From: Acidovorax sp.
GTDB taxonomy: Bacteria > Pseudomonadota > Gammaproteobacteria > Burkholderiales > Burkholderiaceae_C
NCBI RefSeq assembly: GCF_016783915.1
Contig: NZ_JADHVT010000001.1
Span: forward strand, 57,655-121,654
Length of the DNA: 64,000 bases
Direction: 5' to 3'
In this document: positions 54,402 to 64,000 of the stretch, piece after piece
How the letters are laid out: every line of letters begins with the position of its first letter
Numbering within the stretch: the first letter of the stretch is position 1
The notes under the pieces: generated by a model
Told to the model about the DNA's origin: nothing
Seen by the model: only the letters and a program-made list of their open reading frames with translations
Databases searched by the model: none
Made by a program: the position numbers and the translations under genes

Positions 54402-55646
54402 TCAGACGCGTTTGAACACCAGCGTTCCGTTGGTGCCGCCAAAGCCGAAATTGTTCTTGACGGCCACATCGATCTTCATGTCCCGTGCCGTATTGGCGCA
54501 GTAGTCGAGATCACACTCCGTATCCTGGTTGAACAGGTTGATGGTGGGTGGCACTTTTTGTTCGTGCAATGCCAGCACGGTGAACACACTCTCAATCCCA
54601 CCCGCACCGCCGAGCAAGTGGCCCGTCATGGATTTGGTGGAACTCACAACGGTCTTGTAGGCATGGTCGCCCAGGGCCGCCTTGATAGCGTTGGTTTCGT
54701 TGATGTCACCCAGGGGGGTGGACGTGCCGTGGGCGTTGAGGTAGTCCACCTGATCGGCATTGATCCCCGCATTGCGCAGCGCACTAAGCATGGCGCGCCG
54801 GGGTCCATCCATGTTGGGGGCGGTCATGTGACCTGCATCGGCACTCATGCCAAAACCGCTGAGTTCAGCGTAAATTTTCGCACCCCGGGCTTTGGCATGT
54901 TCGTACTCTTCCAGGACCATCACACCGGCGCCTTCGCCCAGCACAAATCCGTCGCGATCCTTGTCCCAGGGACGGGATGCTGTCTTGGGGTCGTCGTTGC
55001 GGGTGGACAGGGCCCGCATGGCGGCAAACCCGCCAATGCCCAGCGGGGATACCGTGGATTCGGTACCGCCTGCCACGACCACGTCTGCATCGCCGTATTC
55101 GATCATGCGCCCCGCCTCGCCGATGCAGTGCAAGCCCGTTGTGCAGGCCGTCACCACAGCAAGGTTGGGGCCCTTGAAGCCAAAGCGCATGGACACATGC
55201 CCTGCCACCATGTTGATGATGGATGCAGGTACAAAAAATGGCGTGATGCGCCGTGGTCCGCGGCTCACCAGTTCGGCGTGGGTGTTTTCGATCAGCGGGA
55301 GGCCGCCAATGCCGGAGCCGATCACACAGGCAATGCGTGTGGCGAACTCCTCACTGAGCGTTTCACCCGTGGGAAGCCCTGCGTCCTGCACGGCCTGAGC
55401 CGCAGCAGCGATGCCGTAGTGGATGAAGGTGTCCATCGCGCGCGCATCCTTGGCGCTGATGTACGACTCCAGGTCAAGACCTTTGACCTCTCCCGCAATC
55501 TTGCAGGCGAAGTTCGACGCATCGAACTTGGTGATGAGATCAATGCCGGACTGGCCGGCAAGGAGATTGGCCCAGGACTCGGCCACCGTGTTACCCACGG
55601 GGCTGACGCAACCCAGGCCGGTCACGACAACGCGACGACGGCTCAT
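54402..55646 (-). CDS. fabF: Beta-ketoacyl-ACP synthase II
   Basis: FabF (414 residues) elongates acyl-ACP with malonyl-ACP. Catalytic Cys in [15 protein letters not shown], His in [11 protein letters not shown] and His in [15 protein letters not shown]. The C-terminal [14 protein letters not shown] is typical. It follows acpP by about 48 bases and precedes the sigma-E operon by about 135 bases. Confidence 0.97.
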   Translation of the reverse strand: MSRRRVVVTGLGCVSPVGNTVAESWANLLAGQSGIDLITKFDASNFACKIAGEVKGLDLESYISAKDARAMDTFIHYGIAAAAQAVQDAGLPTGETLSEEFATRIACVIGSGIGGLPLIENTHAELVSRGPRRITPFFVPASIINMVAGHVSMRFGFKGPNLAVVTACTTGLHCIGEAGRMIEYGDADVVVAGGTESTVSPLGIGGFAAMRALSTRNDDPKTASRPWDKDRDGFVLGEGAGVMVLEEYEHAKARGAKIYAELSGFGMSADAGHMTAPNMDGPRRAMLSALRNAGINADQVDYLNAHGTSTPLGDINETNAIKAALGDHAYKTVVSSTKSMTGHLLGGAGGIESVFTVLALHEQKVPPTINLFNQDTECDLDYCANTARDMKIDVAVKNNFGFGGTNGTLVFKRV

Positions 55647-55694
55647 GCGTATAAAACCTTCTGCTGATCGCTTGAGTCAGGCGCAGGGCGCCGC

Positions 55695-55970
<276 letters not shown>

Positions 55971-56037
55971 CTAGCCGCTTAAGGAGAAGCCCCTAAACGA
56001 CCCGCCGTCCGGATGAACCGGCGTTAACTTGTCTTAA

Positions 56038-56787
56038 TTACATGTACATGCCGCCATTGACGTGCAACTCCTGCCCCGTCACATAGCCCGCCTCGCGCGA
56101 GGCCAGGTACGCCACCGCGTGCGCGATGTCGGCCGGCTTACCCATGTGACCCAGCGGGATCTGCGCATTGAGCGCTTTTTGCTGGTCTTCGGGCAACACG
56201 GAGGTCATGTCGGTCTCGATGAAACCGGGTGCCACGCAGTTCACGGTGATGCTGCGGCTGCCCAGCTCACGGGCCAATGCGCGCGTCATGCCCGCCACAC
56301 CCGCCTTAGCAGCTGCGTAGTTGGCCTGGCCTGGATTGCCCGACGCGCCCACCACGCTGGTGATGCTGATGATGCGCCCAAAACGCTGCTTCATCATCGG
56401 CCGGATGGCGGCGCGGCTCGTGCGGAATACCGCCTTGAGATTGGTGTCCAGCACGGCATCCCAGTCGTCGTCCTTCATGCGCATGGCCAGAGTGTCGCGC
56501 GTAATGCCCGCGTTGTTCACAAGCACATGCAGGCCACCTTGCTGCTTGACGATGGCGTCCATCAGAGCCTCGACCGCAGCCACATCGTTCACGTTCAGAT
56601 TGGCACCGCGGCAACCAGGGTAAGCCGACAGCGCCTGGCTGATGCGCGCAGCACCTTCATCCGTGGTGGCCGTGCCTACCACCTGGTAGCCGCGCACCGC
56701 CAACTCCAGGGCAATGGCAGCACCGATGCCGCGCGATGCACCGGTCACCAGCGCCACTTGCGCTGCTGTCTGGGTCGATTCCGTCAT
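56038..56787 (-). CDS. fabG: 3-oxoacyl-ACP reductase
   Basis: FabG (249 residues), NADPH-dependent SDR. TGASRGIGAAIALEL at the N-terminus, NNAGITRDTLAMRM, active-site Tyr/Lys in NYAAAKAGVAGMTRALA, ending GYVTGQELHVNGGMYM. ATG overlaps the fabD stop (ATGA). Confidence 0.96.
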   Translation of the reverse strand: MTESTQTAAQVALVTGASRGIGAAIALELAVRGYQVVGTATTDEGAARISQALSAYPGCRGANLNVNDVAAVEALMDAIVKQQGGLHVLVNNAGITRDTLAMRMKDDDWDAVLDTNLKAVFRTSRAAIRPMMKQRFGRIISITSVVGASGNPGQANYAAAKAGVAGMTRALARELGSRSITVNCVAPGFIETDMTSVLPEDQQKALNAQIPLGHMGKPADIAHAVAYLASREAGYVTGQELHVNGGMYM

Positions 56788-57734
56788 GCCAACAACTCCC
56801 GGGTTTCAGCCAGCGTGGCCGAGTCAAACAATGCTGCACCGACCAGTTCTTGGTCGATGCGCTTGGTGAGGCCTGCCAGCACCTTGCCAGGGCCACATTC
56901 AATGATGTGCGTCACACCCCGGCCTTTCAGCGCACGCACGCATTCCACCCAGCGCACAGGACCGAAAGCCTGGCGGTAGAGCGCATCGCGAATGGCATCA
57001 GCGTCTTGCTGCACCACCACGTCCACGTTGTTGATCACCGGAATCTGAGGGGTAGCAAGCGCAACCTCCGCCAGCGCCATACGCAGCTTTTCAGCCGCAG
57101 GCTTCATCAGGCTGGAATGGAAAGGCGCCGACACCAGCAGGGGCAATGCGCGCTTGGCGCCCGCCGCCTTGAGCACCTCACAGGCCTTGTCCACACCCGC
57201 CTTGGTACCGGCGATCACGGTCTGGATCGGGTCGTTGAAATTGACAGCCTCCACCACCTCGGCCGTGCCTGGCCCGAACGATGCCAAAGCCTCAGCACAA
57301 CCAGCGATGACCTTGGAAGCCTCCATGCCCAGAATGGCCGCCATGGCACCGGTGCCGACAGGCACCGCCTCTTGCATGGCCGCCGCACGCAGCCGCACCA
57401 GCGGCGCCGCCTGCGCGAGCGTCAGCGCACCCGCCGCCACCAAGGCGGAGTATTCACCCAGCGAATGCCCGGCAACGGCCACCGGGGCTGCGCCGCCTTC
57501 TGCGCGCCACACCCGCCATGCCGCCACGCCAGCGACCAGCATCACCGGCTGGGTGTTGGTGGTCAGGGCCAAAGCCTCCTTGGGGCCTTCTTTGATCAGC
57601 AGGCCGACATCCTCACCCAGGGCATCCGAGGCTTCCTGCAGGGTCTGCGCCACCACCGGGTGGTCACCCCAACCATCGAGCATGCCAACCGATTGCGAGC
57701 CTTGCCCCGGAAAGACAAATGCAAAAGACTTCAT
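56784..57734 (-). CDS. fabD: Malonyl-CoA:ACP transacylase
   Basis: FabD (316 residues). FVFPGQGSQSVGM, nucleophile Ser in AGHSLGEYSALVAAG, and catalytic His in SAPFHSSLM. It supplies malonyl-ACP to FabH and FabF in the same operon. A CTAGCGC-type repeat fills the 59-base gap to fabH. Confidence 0.97.
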   Translation of the reverse strand: MKSFAFVFPGQGSQSVGMLDGWGDHPVVAQTLQEASDALGEDVGLLIKEGPKEALALTTNTQPVMLVAGVAAWRVWRAEGGAAPVAVAGHSLGEYSALVAAGALTLAQAAPLVRLRAAAMQEAVPVGTGAMAAILGMEASKVIAGCAEALASFGPGTAEVVEAVNFNDPIQTVIAGTKAGVDKACEVLKAAGAKRALPLLVSAPFHSSLMKPAAEKLRMALAEVALATPQIPVINNVDVVVQQDADAIRDALYRQAFGPVRWVECVRALKGRGVTHIIECGPGKVLAGLTKRIDQELVGAALFDSATLAETRELLA

Positions 57735-57749
57735 GAAAAATCCAGAAAT

Positions 57750-57811
57750 ATGATCAAACTGGCCGGTAGCGCAGGTAATTATTGCGCCAGCAGCTACAAC
57801 TTCAGGAGCAC
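57750..57811. repeat. CTAGCGC repeat, copy 5 (fabD-fabH junction)
   Basis: GGTAGCGC (57765-57772) and GCGCCAGCAGCTACAACTT (57784-57802) are the degenerate arms, followed by CAGGAGCAC as in copy 4. The fabH stop (TAG on the minus strand, 57794-57796) falls inside the CAGCTAC part. Confidence 0.6.
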
Positions 57812-58771
57812 AGCGCCCCAGGTAAAACCACCACCCACGCCTTCGAGCAGCAGGGTTTCGCCTTTCTTGACCTGACCAGTGCGCACTGCGTGGTCCAACG
57901 CCAGGGGAATGGATGCCGCCGAGGTGTTGCCGTGCTGGTCTACAGTGACCACGACCTTGTCCATGGACATCTTCAGCTTACGGGCTGTGCCCTGCATGAT
58001 GCGGATGTTGGCCTGGTGCGGGATCAGCCAGTCGATATCGGCCTCGGTCAGCCCGGCCTTGGCCAGGGCCGCGTGGGCCGCCTTCTCCAGCACGCCCACA
58101 GCGAGTTTGAAAACCGCCTGCCCGTCCATCTTGAGGACTGGGTCTCCGAGCACCTTGCCGCCGGACACATTACCGGGCACGCAAAGGATATCGACATGCT
58201 TGCCGTCGGCGTGCAGATCGCTCGACAGGATGCCGGGCGTCTCTGAAGCTTCCAGCACCACGGCACCAGCTCCGTCACCGAACAACACACAAGTGGTGCG
58301 GTCGTTGAAGTCCAGGATGCGACTGAAAACCTCTGCACCAATCACCAGCGCACGGTTGGCAGCCCCAGTTTGGATCATGGCGTCCGCCACCGACAGGGCA
58401 TAGACAAAACCGCTGCACACAGCTTGCACGTCAAACGCAGGGCATCCATTGGCGCCCAGCTTGTTCTGCAAGATGCAAGCAACTGACGGGAACACCATGT
58501 CCGGCGTGGACGTGGCCACGATGATCAGATCGATATCAGTTGGCTGCAGGCCGGCGGCCTGCAAAGCATTGCGTGCAGCCTCCAGCCCCAGGTCGCTCGC
58601 AGTGACGTCGGGCGCAGCAAAGTGGCGCGCCCGGATGCCGGTGCGCTCCACAATCCATTCGTCGGAGGTTTCGATACCGCGCTGGCCCAGTTCGGCAACC
58701 AGATCAGCGTTGGTCAACCGGCGGGGAGGCAGGTAGCTGCCGGTGCCGGTAATGCGGGAATAACGTCTCAT
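57794..58771 (-). CDS. fabH: Beta-ketoacyl-ACP synthase III
   Basis: FabH (325 residues) starts fatty-acid synthesis from acetyl-CoA and malonyl-ACP. Catalytic Cys in [14 protein letters not shown], His in [20 protein letters not shown], and Asn in [16 protein letters not shown]. Start overlaps the plsX stop (TAATG). The final codons lie in repeat copy 5. Confidence 0.97.
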   Translation of the reverse strand: MRRYSRITGTGSYLPPRRLTNADLVAELGQRGIETSDEWIVERTGIRARHFAAPDVTASDLGLEAARNALQAAGLQPTDIDLIIVATSTPDMVFPSVACILQNKLGANGCPAFDVQAVCSGFVYALSVADAMIQTGAANRALVIGAEVFSRILDFNDRTTCVLFGDGAGAVVLEASETPGILSSDLHADGKHVDILCVPGNVSGGKVLGDPVLKMDGQAVFKLAVGVLEKAAHAALAKAGLTEADIDWLIPHQANIRIMQGTARKLKMSMDKVVVTVDQHGNTSAASIPLALDHAVRTGQVKKGETLLLEGVGGGFTWGAVLLKL

Positions 58772-59823
58772 TATTGTGCGGTCGCCGCAACGCCAGGCTG
58801 GGGCTGGGCATCTGCAGGCGCCAACAGGGGCGCCGCGTGCGCAATCCGAGTCCGGACACGGTCGAGCAGGTTGTTGCGGGCTGCATCATACGCCCGGTTC
58901 AACGCCTGCTCGAAAGCCATGGCGTCTGCCGATCCGTGACTCTTGAACACCAGCCCGCGCAGGCCGAGCAGCGCCGCGCCGTTGTAACGGCGGTAATCCA
59001 TGCGCTTCATCAACGCTTTTAAGATCGGATAGGCGACGATAGCGGCCATTTTGGTAAAAATGTGGCGCGAAAATTCGGTTTTAAGTGCTCCGATGATCAT
59101 CGAGGCCACACCTTCGCTGGCCTTGAGCGCCACATTGCCCACAAAACCATCACAGACCACGATATCCACCGTCCCCTTGAAGATATCGTTGCCCTCGACA
59201 TTGCCATAGAAGTTCAAATCACCGGAATTAGCTGCAGATCGCAGCAATTCACCCGCCTTTTTGATCACCTCACTGCCTTTGATGACCTCTTCACCAATGT
59301 TCAGCAGACCCACCGTGGGCTCGCCACCCTCCTGAAGGACGGATACTAAGGCAGAGCCCATCACGGCGAACTGCAGCAGGTGCTCGGCCGAGCAATCGAC
59401 GTTGGCTCCCAGGTCCAGCACCGTGGTGGCGCCGCCGGTGGCGTTGGGCAGCTGGGTGGCGATGGCAGGACGGTCGATACCATCCAGCGTCTTGAGCAGA
59501 TAGCGGGCAATGGCCATCAAGGCACCGGTATTACCCGCAGAGACAGCAGCCGAAGCCGTGCCATCCTTGACCTGCTGGATGGCCACGCGCATCGAAGAAT
59601 CCTTCTTCTTGCGCAAGGCCACTTCCACCGGATCATCCATAGCCACCACTTCGGTAGCAGGAACAATAGTGGCTCGTTCATGGGAGAACGATTGCAGGCT
59701 GTCCGCCAGGCCAACAAGCAGCAGGCGGGCATCGGGGTGGTGGTCGAGAAACTGGCGGCACGCCGCGAGCGTGACGCGGGGGCCATGGTCGCCCCCCATG
59801 CAGTCAACAGCCAGTGTGATCAT
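58771..59823 (-). CDS. plsX: Phosphate acyltransferase PlsX
   Basis: PlsX (350 residues) turns acyl-ACP into acyl-phosphate for phospholipid synthesis. [14 protein letters not shown] start, [16 protein letters not shown], and [22 protein letters not shown] 59823 begins at the conserved MITLAVD; the frame extends eight codons upstream. A stem-loop terminator lies between it and rpmF. Confidence 0.95.
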   Translation of the reverse strand: MITLAVDCMGGDHGPRVTLAACRQFLDHHPDARLLLVGLADSLQSFSHERATIVPATEVVAMDDPVEVALRKKKDSSMRVAIQQVKDGTASAAVSAGNTGALMAIARYLLKTLDGIDRPAIATQLPNATGGATTVLDLGANVDCSAEHLLQFAVMGSALVSVLQEGGEPTVGLLNIGEEVIKGSEVIKKAGELLRSAANSGDLNFYGNVEGNDIFKGTVDIVVCDGFVGNVALKASEGVASMIIGALKTEFSRHIFTKMAAIVAYPILKALMKRMDYRRYNGAALLGLRGLVFKSHGSADAMAFEQALNRAYDAARNNLLDRVRTRIAHAAPLLAPADAQPQPGVAATAQ

Positions 59824-59869
59824 GGGCGACTTGTCCGGCCGGCCCAAGGGGCCGAGAGATGAATACGAC

Positions 59870-59916
59870 GGTCAAAACAAAGGCCCGCGCTACAGGGTTT
59901 GTAGCAACGGGCCTTT
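59870..59916 (-). terminator. Hairpin terminator between rpmF and plsX
   Basis: AAAGGCCCG (59879-59887) pairs with CGGGCCTTT (59908-59916), with an inner GCTACA/TGTAGC stem. On the minus strand it is followed by the T-rich TTTGTTTTG. It may let the ribosomal-protein gene be transcribed more than plsX and the fab genes. Confidence 0.75.
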
Positions 59917-59930
59917 GGATGGAGTGAAGG

Positions 59931-60113
59931 TCAGGCTTCAGACTTGTTCTTCAGTACCTGACGGCCACGGTAGAAACCGTTGGGGCTGATGTGGTGACGC
60001 AGGTGCGTTTCACCGGTGGTAGGTTCCACAGCAATGCCTGGCACGTTCAGGGCATTGTGCGAGCGGTGCATGCCGCGCTTGGAAGGGGACTTTTTGTTTT
60101 GCTGAACGGCCAT
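59931..60113 (-). CDS. rpmF: 50S ribosomal protein L32
   Basis: 60 residues: [20 protein letters not shown], the conserved L32 start. [20 protein letters not shown] is the C-terminal half. The zinc cysteines of some L32 proteins are absent, as in other cysteine-free L32 variants. Between yceD and plsX, the usual order. Confidence 0.97.
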   Translation of the reverse strand: MAVQQNKKSPSKRGMHRSHNALNVPGIAVEPTTGETHLRHHISPNGFYRGRQVLKNKSEA

Positions 60114-60224
60114 GATGGCTCCTGATCTGGAATAGGTTGGTAAAAACGCGATCAGCCCAAAAAGACACGATGGGGTTCGCGTGAAGCCCACGATTATAAC
60201 CCAAATGCTTTTTGGGTCGGTGAT

Positions 60225-60773
60225 TCAGTCTTTGGCGTCCTTGCGCAGCGCAGCCAGCGCGGCAAACGGGTTGGGCTTTTCGGCATTGGCTTCTTCAAAA
60301 TCGTCGTCCGAAGACGCCAGCGGCACGGAGGTCGGGCACTCGTCGTGTTTGGGCACCACGGGCAACGCCATCAACAGTTCGTCTTCGATGAGTTCGTGCA
60401 GATCAAACTCGCGACTCAAGGCCAGCAGGTCTTCTTCGCTCTCATCGTCCAGAGCCTCGGCCGTGGCTTCGTCTGCCACAAAGCGGAACTCACGATCCAC
60501 CTCCAGGGGCACATCCACCGGCGTCAGGCAGCGCTGGCATTCCATGGGGAAGCTGGCGCGCACCTTGATGTGCAACCAAACCTGCCCCATGCCCCCCAGC
60601 GCAGTGCGCACCTCGCCCGTCGCTTCCCAGTCCACCAACAGATCGGGGTGCAGGCCCTTGGCCTCTTGCGCCAGGCGTTCGTACTTCAGCAGCGAGTCGT
60701 GGCCCGCCAGCCGACCGCCTGCCTGTGCAAAGGCTTTCACGTCGAGGCGCTGTGCGGAGAATTCCTTGGTCAT
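60225..60773 (-). CDS. yceD: YceD/DUF177 family protein
   Basis: 182 residues. Conserved core GQVWLHIKVRASFPMECQRCLTPVDVPLEVDREFRFV with the CxxC pair, and acidic C-terminal half (EALDDESEEDLLAL, DLHELIEDELLMALPVVPKHDEC). YceD proteins are needed for normal 23S rRNA levels and are typically encoded just before rpmF. Start ATG 60773; divergent from maf. Confidence 0.92.
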   Translation of the reverse strand: MTKEFSAQRLDVKAFAQAGGRLAGHDSLLKYERLAQEAKGLHPDLLVDWEATGEVRTALGGMGQVWLHIKVRASFPMECQRCLTPVDVPLEVDREFRFVADEATAEALDDESEEDLLALSREFDLHELIEDELLMALPVVPKHDECPTSVPLASSDDDFEEANAEKPNPFAALAALRKDAKD

Positions 60774-60798
60774 GGCGGCAGTGTAAGAGAATCGGCGA

Positions 60799-61398
60799 AT
60801 GCATCAATCCCCCTCCCCGCAACGCCCTCTGGTATTGGGCTCGACCTCGCGCTACCGGCGCGAATTGCTGGAACGGCTGAACCTGCCTTTCGAAGTGACC
60901 GCCCCCCATGTCGATGAGACCCCCCTGCCCGGTGAAGCACCCCGCGCCCTGGCCTTGCGCCTGGCTCTGGCCAAAGCGCAAGCTGTGGCGCGGCAGCACC
61001 CCGAAGCCGTGGTGATCGGGTCCGACCAGGTGGCCGACCTGGCCGGAGAGCCGCTGGGCAAACCGGGCCAGCACGATCGCGCGGTGCTGCAGTTGCGCCA
61101 GATGCGCGGCCAGACGGTGGTGTTCCAAACCGCCCTGGCGGTGGTGTGCGCGGCCACCGGCTTTGAACAGGTGGACCTCGCCCCCGTAGAGGTGAAGTTC
61201 CGCGACCTATCGGATGAAGAAATCGAGCGCTACCTGCGCGCCGAACAGCCCTACGACTGCGCGGGCAGCGCCAAGAGCGAAGGCCTTGGCATTGCCCTGC
61301 TGGACGCCATCCACAGCGACGACCCCACGGCACTCATCGGTCTGCCGCTGATCCGCACATGCCGCATGCTGCGCGCAGCAGGGCTGGTGCTGCCATGA
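60799..61398 (+). CDS. Maf-family nucleotide pyrophosphatase (YceF type)
   Basis: 199 residues. LVLGSTSRYRRELLERLNLPFEV is the phosphate-binding start. VDETPLPGE, VIGSDQVADLAGEPLGKPG and the late CAGSAKSEGLGI fit the YceF (7-methyl-GTP pyrophosphatase) branch more than the dTTP/UTP branch. Likely clears modified nucleotides. Its stop overlaps the next start (ATGA). Confidence 0.9.
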   Translation: MHQSPSPQRPLVLGSTSRYRRELLERLNLPFEVTAPHVDETPLPGEAPRALALRLALAKAQAVARQHPEAVVIGSDQVADLAGEPLGKPGQHDRAVLQLRQMRGQTVVFQTALAVVCAATGFEQVDLAPVEVKFRDLSDEEIERYLRAEQPYDCAGSAKSEGLGIALLDAIHSDDPTALIGLPLIRTCRMLRAAGLVLP

Positions 61399-62171
61399 AC
61401 GTAAAAACCGGCACGCTGTACCTGGTGCCCGCCCCGCTCGACTTTGGCTGCGACACCCAGGCCCCACTGCAGGATGCCCTGCCCTCAGCGACCCTGCAGA
61501 CAGCCGCCCGCCTGACCCACTGGGTGTGCGAAAACGCCAAGAGCACGCGCGCCTACCTCAAGCGCATTGACGCGCTGCACCCCCTGGCCCTCTCTCTACA
61601 GCAACAGCAGATCACCGAGTTGCCGCGTGAAGTGCACAAAAAAGGCGACCACGGCGACAAAGGCTCAGCGCCGTTCGATGCCCGCCCGCTGCTGGCTGCG
61701 GCCCTGAACGGGCACGACATCGGCTTGGTCAGCGAAGCGGGCATGCCCGCAGTGGCCGACCCTGGCTCGTCGGTGGTGCGGGCCGCTCACGACCTGGGCC
61801 TGCGCGTGGTGCCGTTGGTAGGGCCGGTGTCGCTGCTGCTGGCCCTGGCTGCCAGTGGCCTCAATGGACAAAACTTCGCCTTCGTCGGCTACCTGCCACA
61901 AGACGGACAAGAGCGCACACAGCGCATCAAGGAGCTGGAAGGCATCGCGCTGCGCACGGGCCAGACCCAGCTGTTCATCGAGACCCCGTACCGCAACCCG
62001 GCCCTGTGGCAGGCACTGGTTCAGACCCTGCAGCCGCACACCCGGCTGGCGCTGGCCAGCGGGCTGACCCTGCCCGACGCGCGGGTGCAAAGCCAGCTGG
62101 TGCGCCAGTGGAAGCAGCAGCCCGCACCACCGGACAACCGCACCCCCGTGGTGTTTGCGCTGGGGCGTTGA
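61395..62171 (+). CDS. RsmI-like SAM-dependent methyltransferase (tetrapyrrole methylase fold)
   Basis: 258 residues. GTLYLVPAPLDFG at the N-terminus, IGLVSEAGMPAVADPGSSVVRAAHDLGLRVVPLVGPVSLLLALAASGLNGQNFAFVGYLPQ in the core, then FIETPYRNPALWQAL. The fold matches RsmI, but the start lacks the usual TPIGN motif and carries an insert (about 45-85), so it is a divergent paralogue; substrate uncertain. ATG 61395 overlaps the maf stop. Confidence 0.83.
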   Translation: MNVKTGTLYLVPAPLDFGCDTQAPLQDALPSATLQTAARLTHWVCENAKSTRAYLKRIDALHPLALSLQQQQITELPREVHKKGDHGDKGSAPFDARPLLAAALNGHDIGLVSEAGMPAVADPGSSVVRAAHDLGLRVVPLVGPVSLLLALAASGLNGQNFAFVGYLPQDGQERTQRIKELEGIALRTGQTQLFIETPYRNPALWQALVQTLQPHTRLALASGLTLPDARVQSQLVRQWKQQPAPPDNRTPVVFALGR

Positions 62172-62445
62172 GACAGCGACGGGGTAACACGCTACGGGCG
62201 AGGCGCCTGGAATGCTACATATTCAAGAGCATTCCAGGCATATTCCACTATCGCAACCGCCCCAAAACACCCCCAAACCCCTCAGACCGCTGCACAACGG
62301 CCCCACACCGGCACCGCAGCACAGCGCAACCAGGCCCAACAAAAAAGCCCCGGCAGATACCTCTGCAGGGGCTTCGAATAGACATCTGCCGTGGATGCAA
62401 GGGCTTGCGCGGATGATCACGCCCCTGCCGACTCCGAGGCGAATA
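62172..62445. other. Convergent intergenic region with 12-base inverted repeat
   Basis: Between the plus-strand methyltransferase and minus-strand sppA. GCCTGGAATGCT (62205-62216) is perfectly mirrored by AGCATTCCAGGC (62228-62239) with an 11-base loop and no T run. The sppA terminator (62341-62374) lies further on. No coding frame is convincing here. Confidence 0.6.
62341..62374 (-). terminator. Rho-independent terminator after sppA
   Basis: AGCCCC with GGGGCT and an inner GCAGA/TCTGC stem; on the minus strand the stem is followed by TTTTTT. Confidence 0.85.
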
Positions 62446-63492
62446 TCAGCGCAACTGTGGCCCCGATATGGCCAGTGACTTGACGGCGCCCATGCCCACC
62501 GCCGCGCCAAAACGCTTGGCCAGGCGCTCGGCCACGTTGTCGCGGCGGGTGTAGTCGATGATGTCCTCGGCCTTGACCACTTCGCGCGCCACGTAGTCCA
62601 GGTTGCCCAACTTGTCCGCCAGACCCATTTCCACGGCCTGCTGGCCGGTCCAGAACAATCCACTGAAGGTATCGGGCGTGGTCTTGAGACGATCACCCCG
62701 CCCGGCCTTCACCACGGCAATGAACTGCTGATGGATTTGGTCGAGCATGGTCTGTGCATAGGCGCGCTGCTTTTCGGTCTGCGGGCTGAAGGGGTCCAGA
62801 AAACCCTTGTTCTCACCCGCCGTGAGCAAGCGGCGCTCCACGCCCACCTTCTCCATCACGCCAGTAAAGCCAAAACCGTCCATCAGCACGCCAATGCTGC
62901 CCACGATGCTGGCCTTGTCCACATAGATATCGTCAGCGGCGGCAGCGATGTAGTACGCAGCCGAGGCACAGGTTTCTTCGACCACGGCGTAGATCGGCTT
63001 GTTGTGCTTCGCTTTCAGTCGCACGATCTCGTCGTTGATGATGCCCGCCTGCACCGGACTGCCACCGGGCGAGTTGATGAGCAGCACCAGCGCTTGCGAG
63101 CCCTCATCCTCCAGCGCACTGCGCATGGCGGCCACCACAAACTCGGCGCTGGCCTCGGCGCCGCTGGCGATCTCGCCCTTGATGTCCACCACAGCCGTGT
63201 GCGGCGTGCTTTTGCTGGTGCTGGGCGATGCCTGGCGCAGGGCCACGAACGCAACAGCGGCAAACAACACCAGCCACGCCAGGCGGAAAAAGATCTTCCA
63301 GCGGCGGGTGCTGCGTTGTTCGTTGAGGGCGGCAAAGGCCAGCTTTTCCAGCGTGGCGCGTTCCCACCCGGGTTCACGCGATGAATCGCTCACAGGTGCT
63401 CCTGAATTAGTAGCTGCGTGCGCCCACAGATCGGGCGCGGAATTGTTTTTGGTGTCAAAGCCCGACGAACCGGGCTGCTGGGGGTCTGTCAT
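62446..63492 (-). CDS. sppA: Signal peptide peptidase SppA-like, S49 family
   Basis: 348 residues, short SppA form with one N-terminal transmembrane anchor (about 68-86). INSPGGSPVQAG, catalytic S177 in EETCASAAYYIAAAAD, and K229 in TAGENKGFLDPF give the Ser-Lys dyad with the 52-residue spacing known for Bacillus SppA. It degrades leftover signal peptides in the membrane. ATG 63492 is chosen; upstream codons are low-complexity. Residues ~27-33 are encoded by a repeat-like stretch (63396-63423). Confidence 0.9.
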   Translation of the reverse strand: MTDPQQPGSSGFDTKNNSAPDLWAHAATNSGAPVSDSSREPGWERATLEKLAFAALNEQRSTRRWKIFFRLAWLVLFAAVAFVALRQASPSTSKSTPHTAVVDIKGEIASGAEASAEFVVAAMRSALEDEGSQALVLLINSPGGSPVQAGIINDEIVRLKAKHNKPIYAVVEETCASAAYYIAAAADDIYVDKASIVGSIGVLMDGFGFTGVMEKVGVERRLLTAGENKGFLDPFSPQTEKQRAYAQTMLDQIHQQFIAVVKAGRGDRLKTTPDTFSGLFWTGQQAVEMGLADKLGNLDYVAREVVKAEDIIDYTRRDNVAERLAKRFGAAVGMGAVKSLAISGPQLR

Positions 63493-63584
63493 GTCATGCG
63501 TCCTGGGCACTGCACCGCTGCGGGCCGCGCGTCGCGGTGACCCGCACCGGGCGGCAGCACATCCGGGTAATTCATCTGCATTTT

Positions 63585-63965
63585 CTAGAACTCTACGGGC
63601 TGCAGGTTGTAGGCAGTATGCCAGCGCACTACGCCATCGCTCTCCGACAGGGCAATTTTCACCAACCCGCCGCGGCAGGGACCGCCCGCGCACTGGCCGG
63701 TATGGGGCAAGTAGGCCGCCCCGTGGGTGGCGCACAACAGCCAATGGCCCGTGTCGTCAAAAAAACGGTTGGGCTGGTAGTCCATCTCCATCGCCACATG
63801 GGTGCAGCGGTTGAGGTAAGCGTGCGGCAGGCCCTGGTAGCGGATCGCAAAGGCCCGGCAGGTCTGGCCTGCGTACTGCACATCAAACGGCACAGCCAGC
63901 CCCCCATCGACGAGGTCAGCACTGCTGCACAGCGCGATGGACTGATCAGGGGAGGGTGTGGTCAT
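63585..63965 (-). CDS. Rieske [2Fe-2S] domain protein
   Basis: About 126 residues forming a stand-alone Rieske domain: cluster ligands Cys and His in NRCTHVAMEM and again in LLCATHGAAY, with GPCRGGLVKIAL in the following loop. No transmembrane segment or oxygenase domain, so a small ferredoxin-like electron carrier is likely; partner unknown. ATG 63965 is preferred; a TTG at 63995 extends it by ten residues. Encoded directly upstream of sppA with about 90 bases between. Confidence 0.88.
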   Translation of the reverse strand: MTTPSPDQSIALCSSADLVDGGLAVPFDVQYAGQTCRAFAIRYQGLPHAYLNRCTHVAMEMDYQPNRFFDDTGHWLLCATHGAAYLPHTGQCAGGPCRGGLVKIALSESDGVVRWHTAYNLQPVEF

Positions 63966-64000
63966 GGGCTCGTCCCGCTCCGGTACCGGCGTCAAGCGTT

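Overview
The window looks like a chromosomal segment of a high-GC betaproteobacterium of the Comamonadaceae, most like Acidovorax or a close relative. This rests on gene order and protein character (lysR-leuC-entericidin-leuD-leuB-asd-fimV-truA-trpFBA-accD; rpoE-rseA-rseB-degP-lepA-lepB-rnc-era-recO-pdxJ-acpS-nagZ; rpmF-plsX-fabHDG-acpP-fabF) and on copies of a short palindromic repeat with a CTAGCGC core. No database search was possible. I found no tRNA, rRNA, IS element, prophage or CRISPR array.

Layout. 1-2265: a truncated lytic transglycosylase (minus) diverging from a beta-CASP metallo-hydrolase. 2402-8366 (plus): LysR regulator, leucine genes leuC-leuD-leuB with a tiny entericidin-like lipoprotein between leuC and leuD, then asd behind a Thr/Ile-rich leader peptide with alternative hairpins. 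8595-15998 (plus): a tightly coupled fimV-truA-trpF-trpB-trpA run, then accD. 16106-17372: a YggT membrane protein and a Lon-N-domain protein, divergent.

17400-37546 (minus, about 20 kb) is the accessory region, a surface-glycan cluster. Nearly all genes overlap or abut. It encodes a full UDP-sugar to CMP-nonulosonic acid route resembling the N,N'-diacetyllegionaminic pathway: membrane 4,6-dehydratase, CBS-domain-fused aminotransferase, NeuD acyltransferase, NeuC 2-epimerase, NeuB synthase, NeuA CMP-transferase. It also carries an SDR, a class III aminotransferase with a four-cysteine insert, a GT-B glycosyltransferase, a methyltransferase, a PglC-like phosphoglycosyl transferase, an HpcH/HpaI aldolase and a MurJ-type flippase. 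Most unusually, it holds amino-acid enzymes out of their normal context: a type III glutamine synthetase, an asparagine synthetase and the two-subunit form of glycine decarboxylase (gcvPA/gcvPB) without gcvH or gcvT. My reading, which is inference, is that these build an amino-acid- or amide-derived decoration on the nonulosonic acid. This is the best candidate for an undescribed system here.

37666-41042 (plus): lysS, a REC-GGDEF diguanylate cyclase and an MscS-type channel. 41103-49227 (minus): nagZ, acpS, pdxJ, recO, era, rnc, a DUF4845 protein, lepB and lepA. 49228-49738 is non-coding with terminators and DnaA-box-like repeats. 49739-54267 (minus): the sigma-E operon (YgfX-like protein, rpoE, rseA, rseB, degP). 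54402-60773 (minus): fatty-acid and phospholipid genes yceD-rpmF-plsX-fabH-fabD-fabG-acpP-fabF. 60799-63965: maf and an RsmI-like methyltransferase (plus), then an S49 peptidase and a Rieske protein (minus).
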